NCBI RefSeq assembly: GCF_040712315.1
Contig: NC_134017.1
Span: 4,246,001 to 4,310,000 of the forward strand
Length of the DNA: 64,000 nt
Direction of reading: 5' to 3'
Source of the DNA: Castanea sativa
Lineage: Eukaryota; Streptophyta; Magnoliopsida; Fagales; Fagaceae
The notes below the pieces were generated by a model. That model was not told where the DNA came from. It saw only the letters and a list, made by a program, of their open reading frames with translations, and ran no database searches. Positions 31,248 to 42,547 of the stretch are shown here, in pieces (positions within the stretch are counted from its first letter, which is position 1; every line of letters starts with the position of its first letter). Made by a program: the position numbers and the translations under genes.

Positions 31248-31655
31248 TCTATACTACTATTTAAGGGGCTTCTCCTGTTTGGATTCCTATTTTTTTAGTT
31301 CAAAAATACCCCTACAGTTCTATGTTTAAATAGAGACAAAACTAAAGGACAATTTGATAAAAACTCATTTTTTTAGTTCAAAGATGCCCCTACAGTCTTA
31401 TGTTTAAGTCGAGATAAAACTTAAGGACAATCCGGTAAAAATGCAACTCCAACTCCCTCTAAAATATTGCCTAAAAAATAGAACCACTTTCCTATTAATT
31501 TTTAAATTGATTTATTCACTTATAAATTATATTTTTAAAATAAAAATCATATATATATATATATATAATAATTAAATACAGTTTTTTTCTACAAAATAGA
31601 ACCACTAAAAACGAAAAGTTTCATCGCACGCGCTAAGCGCGTGTGATGAGACTAG
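31248..31655 (+). mobile_element. Small non-autonomous Helitron
   Basis: 408 bp. The 5' end TCTATACTACTATTTAAGGG and the 3' end CTAG are preceded by a hairpin (TCGCACGCGC-TAA-GCGCGTGTGA, two wobble mismatches) ending about 6 nt before CTAG. It sits between host A (31247) and T (31656), the Helitron target, with no duplication. The first tandem unit (GGGGTCTATTATTTTTATTT near 31041) shows the empty site. No Rep/helicase. Confidence 0.88.
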
Positions 31656-31781
31656 TTATTTTTAATTTATTTACAACTATCAATAAAATAAGGAAACAAT
31701 TTTCTTAAAACCGTATTTGGAAAAAACCAACCAAACAATAGATTTAAATGTGAGACCTACTATTTTGGTTTATCAAAACAC

Positions 31782-31785
<4 letters not shown>

Positions 31786-31824
<39 letters not shown>
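31786..31824. repeat. (AT)n microsatellite
   Basis: AT dinucleotide run near the right end of the Harbinger-type element. Confidence 0.9.
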
Positions 31825-31828
<4 letters not shown>

Positions 31829-31924
31829 TAGCGACCAAACAAGCCCTAAAATGAAACATTTCAAAAAAGAGAACCATTTTGACACATGATATAAGGGTTA
31901 ATGACTAAATGTGTTACTAATTCA

Positions 31925-33366
31925 GTTTTGGCAAAAATACAATTTACGTACACTTGCTAATTTTGCACAAAAATCATTTTTGTCATTTAAGTTTGAAATT
32001 AGTCATTTTAGTCAGTAACTTTAACCAAATATCACTAAAAATTACTAACTTATAAGCCTAAAATGATTTTTGAATAAAATTATTGGACTATAATAACCAT
32101 TTTTAAACTCAAAGGACTTTAGGTAAAGTTACTTGATTAAATTGGCTAACTTTACATTTAAAGGAGTAAATTGGATTTTTGGATAAAGTTAATGGGTGTA
32201 AATTGCATATTTTCAATTGCTTCTTTGTCGAAACGGGAGGTTTAGCAAAGGTGTAGGTGCTCTGAATGAGTATAGTTTGCACGTTATTGAAAATAACAGT
32301 ATGCTCTTTAATCAAGTGGAAACCATGAAGGAGAGAGAAACAAAAAATGCTAGTATTAATTAGTTAATGAAATTAGAAAGTAATAATATTTAATGGTATT
32401 TTTCAATTGTTAGATCTTTTAAGAATTACATTTGGTGTAATTCTAAATAATATTACACCACCCAATAACTTGTTATAGAATTAAAAATTTCACCGTTGAA
32501 TTACATGTTCTATATGTTCTTAACATGCATGCAAACTTTCTTGCCAATCAGATATAATGTATTATTCGATTCATAAACTCATATTGTATGCACAAACTCA
32601 TAGGTGACATTAGCCCCACGATTAGATTATAATAATTAATTCCCAGTTAATTAATTAAAGCAATTTATGATAAAGTTATTTCATACAAGGATATCAAACC
32701 TGACAGTTCGCACAAATGCAACTTTAATTTTTGGCAGATTTGAAATTTCTCAGTCGTCATTGATGACGTTTCATAACTAAGTCATGCTTTTATAATGTAA
32801 CCAGTTCAATTTATCAAAAAAACCAAATGCCACGAATTAAAGCTTTGTTATTAAAAGACAAAACACGATTGAACATGTCCACTTTTCACTACTTGATTGA
32901 TCATTCATAAAATGTTTTTTTTTTTCTTGATGAACCATCGTTCGTTAAATGTTAAGGCCCACATTTTGACAAGAAACATATTATAACCATAATTTGATCC
33001 TCATGTGCATCACGAGTTTGTGTCATCTTTTTTTATTTATCTGTTTATTTTATTTTTTATAAGAACTTTAAATAATTTATAGGTTAGCCATGATGGCAGC
33101 ATGGTTGGACCTCTTACTAACTTTATTGAAAGAGTTACGTTTGAATGTTCATAAGATATCAAGGCCTACCTTTTGATATGAAAATGTAATTTAAGCAAAA
33201 TCAGTTCCTCACATTTATCTTGGGTTTGTCTTCTTAGTATGACAAGTATCATTTAGAAAAAAGTCACAATTGAATTGAATTGAAGTATAGGGTGATGAGG
33301 GAACTGTCCAATCACACTTGCCCAATCTTGTTGGTTAATAAAAACAACTACCTTCTATTTAAGAAT

Positions 33367-33368
<2 letters not shown>
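31925..33368. other. AT-rich spacer, no gene seen
   Basis: Short tracts only. Some sequence near 32990-33100 (CATAATTTGATCCTCATGTGCATCAC) resembles 16260-16300, suggesting another dispersed fragment. No ORF with recognisable similarity. Confidence 0.5.

Positions 33369-33413
<45 letters not shown>
33369..33413. repeat. (AT)n microsatellite
   Basis: Uninterrupted AT run. Confidence 0.93.
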
Positions 33414-33416
<3 letters not shown>

Positions 33417-33534
33417 GTGTTGTTCCTTGGGTTTTCTACATAAGATTGAGTCATGTGTTTACTTAACTAAAAAATATATTTCAATCCCATGAAGAAAAAT
33501 CCACATTGTAGAATTTTAAGAGGAAGGGAAACCT

Positions 33535-34680
33535 ATGTAGGACAAGGTTTAAAATTTAATTTTTGTAATTATTTAATTTTATTATTGTTTATGTAATTTT
33601 AGGTTTATGTTATTTATTTCCCTCTTTTTAGGTGCTTTTAATGTTTTTTTAGTTAAATTAGGGTTTTATATGTTTTCATAGCCACCTATGTGTTTCTAGT
33701 TTCCCTAGGTTTTGTTTTTACTATTTAAACGTATTATAGCCTCCAAATGTAATTCCGTTTAGAGATTATTATAAATAAAAAAAAATAGCAAAGTTTTTCT
33801 CATAATTTTCTCTTGTGGATTTTAAATTATCACCTTATGGATTCAAGGAACCCCTTGTGGATTTGAGGTTCACTACCCGTAAAACTAACAAGCTTAATTT
33901 TTGTCCATTAGAGAGAGTATCGTGTTGCTTTCTTTAGGCTTCCACAATATTAGTTGGTATTAGAGCCATAACATACCCTGATATGATGGCTAACTCATGA
34001 AACGGTAATAATCACAATTACAACCATGAAGTTGAAGATTAAACTCATGCTAGGGCTGAGTTTCACCAATTTTGTGAAAAGATTCAGCAAATTATTGGAA
34101 AAATTGAGCAAATGATTGCTACTCTTCTTGCTAGGAAATCATCTCACAATAACAATGATCAATATATTTAAAGACGCACTCCTAGCTACAAGAGAATTCC
34201 ATTCTTTGATGGAGATATGTTTAAGTTGGACTTTATTGACTAGCTTCTTGATTTGGAAGAGTGTGTTTTAATTTTTGGAAAATTTTTGATGAAGGAAAAG
34301 TGTGGCTTACATCTAATAAATTTGACGATGAAGCAAATGAATAGAGGGAAGATGTTCAAATCAATAGAAAGAGGCAATGTAAGCATCCAATCTGCTCTTG
34401 GCAAAGAATCAAAAAGTTATATTCATATGAAAAACAATATGTTCAAAACATGAAAGGTCAACTATAAAACCAAAATTATCACAACCAAGTCCATGTGTCA
34501 AGTAAAGGAAAGGGTTTGAGGGTTGAGAAGAAGCATCCTATTTCTAAAGAAAATTTTGAAGTGGTTAAAAAAGATCAAGACTTGCAACATGTTATTGAAT
34601 TGAAAATTGAAGATACCACTTGTCAAAAGTTTGATGAAGATCTCAAAGAAAAGAAGGTTGAGTTGATTGTGGATAATGAC
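33535..34680 (+). mobile_element. LTR and gag relic of a gypsy-like retrotransposon, cut by the gap
   Basis: A primer-binding site, TTGGTATTAGAGCC (33953-33966), resembles the initiator-Met tRNA class. The preceding LTR-like sequence (about 33535-33945, TGTAGGAC...CTTCCACA) contains CTATTTAAACG and AATAAA-like signals. After the site comes a degenerate gag: FHQFCEKIQQIIGKIEQM and IPFFDGDMFKLDFIDW-like residues with several stops. The sequence then enters 200 N. Confidence 0.65.
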
Positions 34681-34880
34681 NNNNNNNNNNNNNNNNNNNN
34701 NNNNNNNNNNNNNNNNNNNNNNNNNNNNNNNNNNNNNNNNNNNNNNNNNNNNNNNNNNNNNNNNNNNNNNNNNNNNNNNNNNNNNNNNNNNNNNNNNNNN
34801 NNNNNNNNNNNNNNNNNNNNNNNNNNNNNNNNNNNNNNNNNNNNNNNNNNNNNNNNNNNNNNNNNNNNNNNNNNNNNNNN
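34681..34880. other. Assembly gap (200 N)
   Basis: Exactly 200 N. Left of it is a gypsy-like gag relic, right of it the interior of an unrelated LTR. At least one LTR 5' end and possibly a large part of a retrotransposon are therefore hidden. The true gap size is unknown. Confidence 0.98.
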
Positions 34881-35578
34881 CCCTAGATAGGTTTTCTATA
34901 ACACACACACCCATTCTTTTAGAGAGAGAGCTACTCATCCTTAGTAAGAAATCATTGTAGCCTCTTCTCCTTCCCTTTCCCATTGTCATACCTTGAGAGG
35001 AGATTTATACCCAAACACAACTCACACATTTTTCAGAGTGTAGAAAGGGTTTTGGAGCTTGGGAAGCTTTTGGGATTTGCCAAAAGAAGCCAATGAGGCT
35101 TGGCGGATACAATCGGGCGTATTGCAGGATCCGAAAAGTTAGACAAGACATGGTTCTAAGAAGCATTGTTGGAGTAAGATCTTGGAGGGCTTAGGTGCAT
35201 TGGGTAGATTAGGCTTGGGGGGTCTCTTACTTTTTGTGTATCTTAACTTATTGTCTAGTGGATCAATTTACTGCTTGGATGGTGGCGGAAAGAGTTTTCA
35301 CCGAGTTCTTCAGTTTCTTCTTCGATAACACATCGGTGTGTTATCTTGTGTTTGCATCTTTCTTCCCTTACTCTTGTGCTTTACTTTTTTTTTTTTGTTG
35401 AGAAACTACTTTTATTTTTTGTTGTTCATGTTTATGCACTAGAGTAGTTATTGGTTTATTGTACCTCATTTACTCTTGTTTTGCACTTAGATAAGTTAAA
35501 GTAAAAGCAATCTAGCTATAATATTTTATTTTGGGGGTCTAAACAAGCTCTTGTGTTTAACACAAATCTGAGCTTTCA
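34881..35578 (+). mobile_element. LTR fragment, same superfamily as 18048/23483 but inverted
   Basis: Shares TTGGAGGGCTTAGGTGCA, GGGTAGATTAGGCTTG and CGATAACACATCGGTGTGTTATC-like blocks with the reverse complement of the LTRs at 18048 and 10638. It ends ...GAGCTTTCA at 35578. Its 5' end is lost in the gap. Confidence 0.75.
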
Positions 35579-36904
35579 ATAACCATTATTTTCTTTTGCT
35601 GAATATATTTTAGCCATTATTTATTATTTCGTGACTATTGTTTTCTATTTCCTTGTTAATGTTATTTTTGTTTTCCATCTCTATGCTCCATTTTTTGGAA
35701 AATGACTCGCTTTCTAGAAAGTGCAATCCTAAAAAATGAGCCGAAGACTAGAGCAAAAAATCATTATTATTTCTTCTAATTCCAAATAAGATAAAACTTA
35801 GATTCAAATTTTAAAGCGTAGTGTATTATGTTCCCAATTCAATTTAAACACAAATTTTAATTTAATTTAATTGTTCTTCAAAAACACAACATTATTTGTT
35901 CATCATTGGTTGATGTAACTATGTGTTTAAATTTAATTGGGAACCTAGTGTACAACAACTAGGAATTGTACAAAAGTTTCCCCCTCCCAAATAATAGAAT
36001 TCAAATAGGAACAACTTTATCTATCCTTTTGGACTATTTAAGAGTTTCAAATTGAAAAACAATTCCCAATTTGAAATCTACTCGAAAAATTAAGCAGAAA
36101 AGCGACTTGTTTGGGTAAAAGAGTCATTTAAAAATAAAATTAATAGGTGGCAATATTGGTCAATGATAATTACGAGGAGAGTGAGAGATAAAAGTCATGA
36201 AACACCAAAACAACTACTGACTTGGTAATACTGAAACATGATATACTTTTTTTCATTGGGAAAGATTTTGTGATACGGAACTTATTTGCGGTGGTCTAAA
36301 TGATTGTATAGTATTTATCTATCTTTTTGGACTATTGGAGAGTTTCAAATTGAAAAACAACTCCAAATATGAAATTTACACGAAAAAATAGGCAATGGAG
36401 CGACTTGTTTGAGTACAAAAAAAAAAGTCATTTAGAAATAAAATTAATAGGCGGTCAATGTTGGCCAATGATAAGTATGAGGAAACACCCAAACAATTGC
36501 TGAGTTGGTAAAATTGAAATATAATATACTTTCTCTATTACGAGAGATTTTGTGATACGAAGCTTATTTGTGGTGGTCTAATTGATTATATAATATTTCG
36601 GAAAAAGTTTTTATTGAGCTTGTTTTATGTTGAAAAAAAGAACCATTATTGTTAATTACGTATTGTACCAACCACTAGAAAATGACAAACTTAATTATCC
36701 AAACAAACAAAACTGTCTAAAGTAGGCTATGAAGATTGGCATGTGTGGAGACAGCATAGATGTTGCTAAAAATGCTATTAATGTTGTTTACTATGAGAAA
36801 GCACTTGAGATTTCAATACACATGTTTTTGTTCTTTGTTATATACTATGATCTGTGGAGTGAAGATTGGGGATGAATAACTATCTCCTACTAAACATTCT
36901 ATAC
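35579..36904. other. AT-rich spacer with a degenerate ~270-bp direct repeat
   Basis: Blocks near 36007-36290 recur near 36305-36590 (GGACTATT-AGAGTTTCAAATTGAAAAACAA; CGACTTGTTTG; AAAATAAAATTAATAGG; GAGATTTTGTGATACG-like). They are an old tandem duplication. No gene. Confidence 0.6.
36007..36590 (+). repeat. Old tandem duplication, two units of ~280 bp
   Basis: Unit 1 about 36007-36300, unit 2 about 36305-36600. Shared order: TTTATCTATC, GGACTATT, GAAAAACAA, GCGACTTGTTTG, TTAATAGG, GTCAATG, TTTTGTGATACG, GGTGGTCTAA. Confidence 0.7.
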
Positions 36905-36913
36905 TATTAACAT

Positions 36914-37322
36914 GGGAGATTCTAGCATTTTGCCGTTATTTTTTTAAAAAATTAGCAATATATCTCTGTTTTGAAACTATTTAGGTCCATGCCCCTATTT
37001 TGAAACTCGATTTTAAGAAAATCGAGTTTCAATATAAAACTCGATTGGTTTAAAATTGAGTTATGTCAAATGAAACTAAAAAAAAAAAAATTGGAACTCG
37101 AGTTCCATGAAAGGAACTTGAGTTCACCTCACTTGAGTTCCAATTTTTTTTTTCTTTAAGTTTGATCCCCCTACCCAATTTTTTATAAATCGAGTTTTTC
37201 AATGAAACTTGATTTTCTTAAAATTGAGTTTCAAAACAGATACATGGATCTAAATAGTTTCGAAACAATGACATATTACTAATTTTTTTTTTTAAAAAAA
37301 AAGAGAAAAATCTAGATTTCCC
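36914..37322. mobile_element. Foldback MITE 1, Mutator-type
   Basis: 409 bp, nearly all of it two inverted arms meeting near 37110. Termini GGGAGATTCTAG and, reverse-complemented, GGGAAATCTAGA. Target duplication TATTAACAT at 36905-36913 and 37323-37331 (9 bp, as for MULEs). Each arm carries GAAACTCGATTTTAAG and AAACTATTTAGGTCCATG or close variants. Confidence 0.85.
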
Positions 37323-37388
37323 TATTAACATGTGCTTTCTATTGCTTTTGCTGTTGCCTTGTTTTGGAACTTATCTCTGGGCCCTAGG

Positions 37389-37462
37389 AGATGCTGGCGC
37401 TGCTATAGACTCAAGACACAGAGTCTCTCTTGACCCTTGAGCCCTTAAAAGCACCAGCATCT
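37389..37462. other. Small imperfect hairpin
   Basis: AGATGCTGGCGCT (37389-37401) pairs with AGCACCAGCATCT (37450-37462) with one G-U or mismatch, and CTCAAG/TTGAG extend the pairing inward. It lies in the 196 bp between the two foldback MITEs. It could be a MITE tip or a small-RNA precursor. Confidence 0.45.
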
Positions 37463-37527
37463 ATAATAATTTTATCTGTATAGCATGTATGTATATTTTG
37501 GAATTTGTGAATTATATCTGTGTTGAA

Positions 37528-37882
37528 GGGGATATTGAGTTTTTGCTCTTATTTTGCAAAAATAATAGTAATATATCCCTATTTTTGAAACTCGATTTTA
37601 ACAAACTTGAGGTCAGCATAAAACTTAATATTCTGAAAATCAAGTTATATGTAAATTTTTAATTGAAACTCGACTTTAGTAAAGTCAAGTTTCACTTAAA
37701 ATCTTTTTTAAGATTAAGTGGCAAAATATGCATGAACTCAACATGGCTAATGTCAAGTTCCATTTGTAGCTCGATTTTTTTAAAATCGAGTATTAAAACA
37801 AGGACATGGACCTAAATAGTTTCAAAACATGAATATTGTGCTAGATTTTTTACAAAATAAGGGCAAAAGCCCAATATCTCCC
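37528..37882. mobile_element. Foldback MITE 2, Mutator-type, sister of MITE 1
   Basis: 355 bp. Ends GGGGATATTGAG and, reverse-complemented, GGGAGATATTGGG. Flanked by TGTGTTGAA (37519-37527) and TGTGTTGAT (37883-37891), eight of nine bases matching. The arms share GAAACTCGATTTTAA and the ACCTAAATAGTTTCAAAAC block with MITE 1 but are more diverged. Confidence 0.82.
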
Positions 37883-37891
37883 TGTGTTGAT

Positions 37892-38717
37892 ATATAGATC
37901 TTTTATAAAATAATGTCAATTACTTTATTAACTGTGAAAACCTGAGCCTGACCTTGCAGAGTGAACTCTGAATGAATAATCAATAATGTACACAATAATC
38001 TTACAGAGTTGCTGTTGAATGATGTACCCAAATGACTCATGGGTTTCTCTTTTTGCGATGGTGAATGAATAATGATGCATCGTGCTGTACTTGAATACTC
38101 ACCAAAATAATTCATGGGACCTAGCTATAACCTTTTAGAAACATAAATTAATAATAAAATTGAGGTTTTAACATAGGTTATCCTTTCTCAAAAAAAAAAA
38201 AAAAAACATAGGTTATCAAAGCAAATTGCAATTAGATCGATGCTTAAAATCATAATGTGGGTTATCTTAATAGATATTCTTATGGCATTTGATAATGGGT
38301 TATTTTATAAAAGTTTTAATACTATTATATTTATAGAAAATATAAAAAATTGTCAAAAAAAATTAGTTATTATTTTCTTTTTTCAAAAAAATTTGTAAAA
38401 TTTAGGGCATCTTTAACTTTTCCCAATTAAACATAAACAATACTTATAGGTCTTTGATAAGTGCAAAAAGTTAATAACATCTATACGGCTATACCAATGC
38501 AATAATCCAAAAAGAAAAGGACACAAAAATGGAAATAAAGAAAGAAGGAAAGAAAGACTAGCTTGATTTCTAAATATGGAATTATGGATGCTTACCTTGG
38601 AAATAGGGTAAGCAAATATCATTTGTTTCCTTTCACATTTAGTTTTGACTCTCTTTCTCTTTTAATTTTTTTTTTTCAAGCTCTATATAGTCCTTCACAT
38701 CTTTTACATTTGTAAAG
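37892..38717. other. AT-rich spacer, no gene seen
   Basis: Contains a short direct repeat of ACATAGGTTATC around an A-run (38171-38217). No coding frame with recognisable features. Confidence 0.55.
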
Positions 38718-38729
38718 GTTCCTCTAGTT

Positions 38730-38735
38730 TGTTTG

Positions 38736-38796
<61 letters not shown>

Positions 38797-38966
38797 TATA
38801 TATAGAGAGAGAGAGAGAGTTTTAACCTATGACGTCCGCTCTTGATGATAGTTATTTATCACCAGACCAAGACACTAATCAGTTTTTGGTGTAGGCGGAG
38901 ATTGAATCCCAGATCTGTTATTCAACTATTAAAGACTTTACCAGTTAAGCAAATTGAAACCTACAA
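38730..38966 (-). mobile_element. tRNA-derived SINE with clear target duplication
   Basis: Target repeats GTTCCTCTAGTT (38718-38729) and GTTCCTTTAGTT (38967-38978). On the minus strand the tRNA-like head has an A box near AGCTTAACTGGTAAAG (here GCTTAACTGG) and a B box GGGATTCAATCTC; the body runs to CATAGGTTAAAAC; the tail is (CT)n(AT)n. This copy defines the element boundaries best. Confidence 0.85.
38737..38819. repeat. (AT)n-(AC)n-(GA)n compound microsatellite
   Basis: The simple-sequence tail of the SINE, read on the plus strand. Confidence 0.92.
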
Positions 38967-40392
38967 GTTCCTTTAGTTGAATTACTTTATTTGTCGAATT
39001 CTCCAAACTTCTCAATCAATGCTGGGATAATGAAATACCGTATTTAAATGGAAAGATTGAGATGGGTTATTGTCATTTATTAATTGAAAGATTGAGATTA
39101 GAATTTTTTTTTTCAAGAAAAACAAAATTAACAAAAAATCTTGACGATACTGGAAGGAAAGCACTTTGAGAGCAGCTTGTTTACTTAAAAAGCTGAGGAG
39201 TTGCATGAAGCTTGTGGTCATGAGTATCAGTAATATTATTTTGGAAGCACTTTTATTGTTCTTCTTCTTCTTTCCCACCTCTCTTCTTTCACTTATTTTT
39301 GAGAAACTACTTGGACAATGATACAAAAGCTGGGGCTACATAAAGCATGTGGTAGTGGTCTTTAATTATAGCAATGGAGAATAGAGTAGTAGGAAGAAAA
39401 GAAACATGCATGCTTTAATTTTTCTCCTTCTTCCTTTTTTTTCTTTTTTCCTTTTTCATTTTTCCGTCATTACCTATTTTTTAAATTTCTACAGGGACCC
39501 TCTTCAAATTCTTTAAATTTAAGAAGGATTAAAATATACAGAAAGATACTAATTGATGCATAGAAAAGAATCAATGAATACATTGTTCATGGATGTGAAA
39601 ATTTAACAAGCAATCATCTACCTGCAAGAGGCTTTTGATAACAATTCAATGGTAATCTAATTAGTAATTATATTTGGATTTTGCCAACAAAACTATTTCT
39701 CACTTTCGATTGATCCAGTTTGAGGGCTGTAGGCTGTAGTATTTTCTAGTCAACTCACTTTTCTTGGTTTAAATTCCACAAACTCCCCCCCCCCCCCCTC
39801 TTTTTCTTAAGAGAAATTCCACATTCTTGAACTTAAATGCAATTTATAATAAAAAATACATGTAATACATACACCTTGGACGGAGACAATTTATTTTTAG
39901 TTTATATTCATCCGAAAAATATCTTATTCCACCTCTATATTCATATTCTTATACTAATGTAGTATTCAAGGATAGGTTGAAGGGTCTAGTTATGTTCCTA
40001 CTTAGAAAACCATATGCCATTTTCACCAACTGCAAGAGATAAAGATGATAAAGCTCTTAATAAAGGTGTCTTTTTTTCCCCTTATTTTGTATAAAATATT
40101 ACATGCAAATGGTTTTCCTAATATGTTTTTTTGTTGGTGTACCAACTTTCTCTATATGGTACTAAATTTTACTTGAATAAAACCTTCAACAGGCACATAG
40201 AATCACAAATGCATGCATAATAATTTAGTTGAAAAATATTAATTCGATAACAAATTAGGTTGATGTTACTTTAACAACAAACCACTTTCATTATATTGGA
40301 ATGCATTTCCTATCATAGATTATGGTTTACATCACTTTATTATTTTAATAATTTTTAATTTTTTTAGTTATGTTTACTAATTATGATTTGAC

Positions 40393-40560
40393 ATTCGGTC
40401 CATTCCAATTAGTTTCAATTGGTTTAATTAAGTCTACTTTGGTCAATTTCAGTTTTCTTTGGTCTATTCTGCCCACTTTGATTTAGCTCGGTCTAATTTG
40501 CTCAACTTTGGTCTAGTTCAGTCTAATTCGATCTGCTTCAATTCAATCCACTTTGGTGTA
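40393..40560 (+). repeat. Decayed minisatellite of TTGGTC/TTCGGTC words
   Basis: Variants of (T)TTGGTC and TTCGGTC followed by (C/T)A(A/T)TT recur every 12-20 bases about ten times. The phase is irregular, as in an old pyrimidine-rich minisatellite. Confidence 0.65.
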
Positions 40561-41219
40561 CTTACTTAAAAATGTGAAAATACAAGTTTGGGTTGAGGGT
40601 TCTATATGTTATTGGAGTAATATCAATTATAATTATATGATAAATTTTGATTATTATGAAAATCTCCTTAAGAGAATAATTAGAAATTTGAATGATAAAT
40701 TTAAAGCTTAAAAATTTTAGTTGTACTAAATGAAATTAGGAAAATATAGTGCATAATAACAAGAATTAGAAGAATATGGATTACATAAAAAATGAATAAT
40801 ATCAATCAAAAACACCAAAAATGATAAAATTCTGTATTTGTAAAAATAGGGAGATAAAAATTACTTCTAGAAATTTGTTATTTTAGGGAGAACAGATTAT
40901 GTACAATAAAATTTAGAGAATAAATTATATATTATACCCATCTCAAAATAATTTTATATTTTCGTGCATTGCATGAATTCGTTAGTAATTAATGTTTATT
41001 AGACTATGCCACTTTGCTAAAACCTTTCTTAAATACTACATCCTCTAATACCATATCAAATTCTCACAAAGACAATTGGAAGAAATTTCCTCACATTCAT
41101 CAATTAATCTGCAATACAACCCCAATTTAAATTACCGGTAAAACAGAGCCAAAAAAAAAAAAAAAAAATGTAACTAAGCTAATCTCTCTCCTATTTGCTA
41201 ACAAAATTGACTCGTTTAA

Positions 41220-41256
41220 CACACGTGTATGGTAAATCACGTGCTTACCACGTGTA
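41220..41256. promoter_or_regulatory. Cluster of three ACGTG (G-box/ABRE-like) motifs
   Basis: ACACGTGT, TCACGTGC and CCACGTGT fall within about 37 bp. In plants such motifs bind bZIP and bHLH factors. No adjacent gene is evident (the NB-LRR stop is 1.7 kb away and convergent), so function is uncertain. Confidence 0.35.
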
Positions 41257-42547
41257 ATGGAGATAATCACTTAAACTACAAGAGCTTTGTGATATGTGAA
41301 CTAAAAACGATTGCTGTTTAGACAGAAGACTTCATTCTGCAGATTATAGCTCCTGCAGCACTTCTGCTCTTCTTCTCATGTGAATAGAACGTGAGTGTGA
41401 AGGTTGGTTTTCTTTGCTGTCAATTGCATTATTTTGTGAACATTTTGTGTTGCCGTGTATTGAGAAATAAAAATCTGCTGCTGTGTACATTGTGGAAATG
41501 ACTTTGTGTGTTTAGTGATCATATGTGACTGAAAATGAATGACGGCATGTGTGAATGACATAAAATTTTTACAATAAAGTTCACCAAATAATTATAATAA
41601 AAGCTTGTTTACTTGGGCTAGGCTTTCATTAGGCATGGGCGTGGTCTGCATGTGTTGATTGGGCCTTCCAGAACGGCTTTGTTTACTATTATTTGGTAGG
41701 GTTTAGTAGTAGGATATCTGGGCTATAGCTTTTTCATTTTTTTTACTTGGGCTGGATATGGTTAAGAGTTTTTTAAATGGGTTGGGCCCAAAGAAAGGTT
41801 TGGGTTTTAAGAATTACCAAGCTCGTGGCTTGTTTTAACTTTTAAGAAACAATTTTTTGTTAGATTTTTGACTAATTTTATAGTGTGTATAGTTAATTAA
41901 ATCAACTTTTTAAGTTTTGCTTGTCACTTTATTACTATTTTCAATTATTTCATCAATTTATACCAATTTTTTATTAAATAGACTCTACAATAATTCATTT
42001 TTAACGGACACCTTCCGGTGTTGTTAACATTTTTCAATAATATTTTTATTGATTATATAATAAAAAGGTTATGCAGATATTTAGCTATAGCATGTTTAAG
42101 GTAGGAACAATAAGTAAGGACATTTTTGTGATGTTTCAATTATGTGGTTCTATCTTATCTTTGTTAAGAAGATAACAAATACGTTTTATTTTTATTAAGA
42201 AGATTGACATTAAAAATCAATAGTTTGATTGAAGAAAGAAGTTTGGGAATGATTAATGCATCTAATCTTAGGCGTGTTTATTCTTTTTACGAAGTTTTCT
42301 TTTTTGTTTGGGAAGTGATGGAACTAAATATTTGGTTTCAGATGATAAGATGATCCAGTTGAAAATATTCATTTGCTCCTTTAATGAATTGATCATTATT
42401 CTTATCATTCATTTTTGCATATCTAATTCCATTTCATTTAAGAAAGAACTTAAGTATGAAACAGTCAAAACATCTATTTATCTAGATAGGAACACCGTAA
42501 CAACTAGAACCACAAAGCTGCTTATTATTCAAGGAGATACATCATAG

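Larger units (their letters stand above)
30544..31846. mobile_element. Harbinger-type non-autonomous element with nested insertions
   Basis: Ends GGGCCTGGTTTG and, reverse-complemented, GGGCTTGTTTGG, flanked by a TAA target duplication (30541-30543 and 31847-31849), fit PIF/Harbinger. The neighbouring direct repeat unit (GACTAAAATGA near 30441) shows the uninterrupted target. Inside are a tandem duplication of about 195 bp and a 408-bp Helitron. No transposase. Confidence 0.72.
38979..42547. other. Long AT-rich spacer, no gene recognised
   Basis: Contains a C14 run (39785-39798), a decayed minisatellite (40393-40560) and a cluster of ACGTG words (41220-41256). Short frames here lack coding character. 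Confidence 0.55.

Noticed and set aside
34495..34989. Frames through the N gap
   Set aside because: They exist only because N is translated as X.
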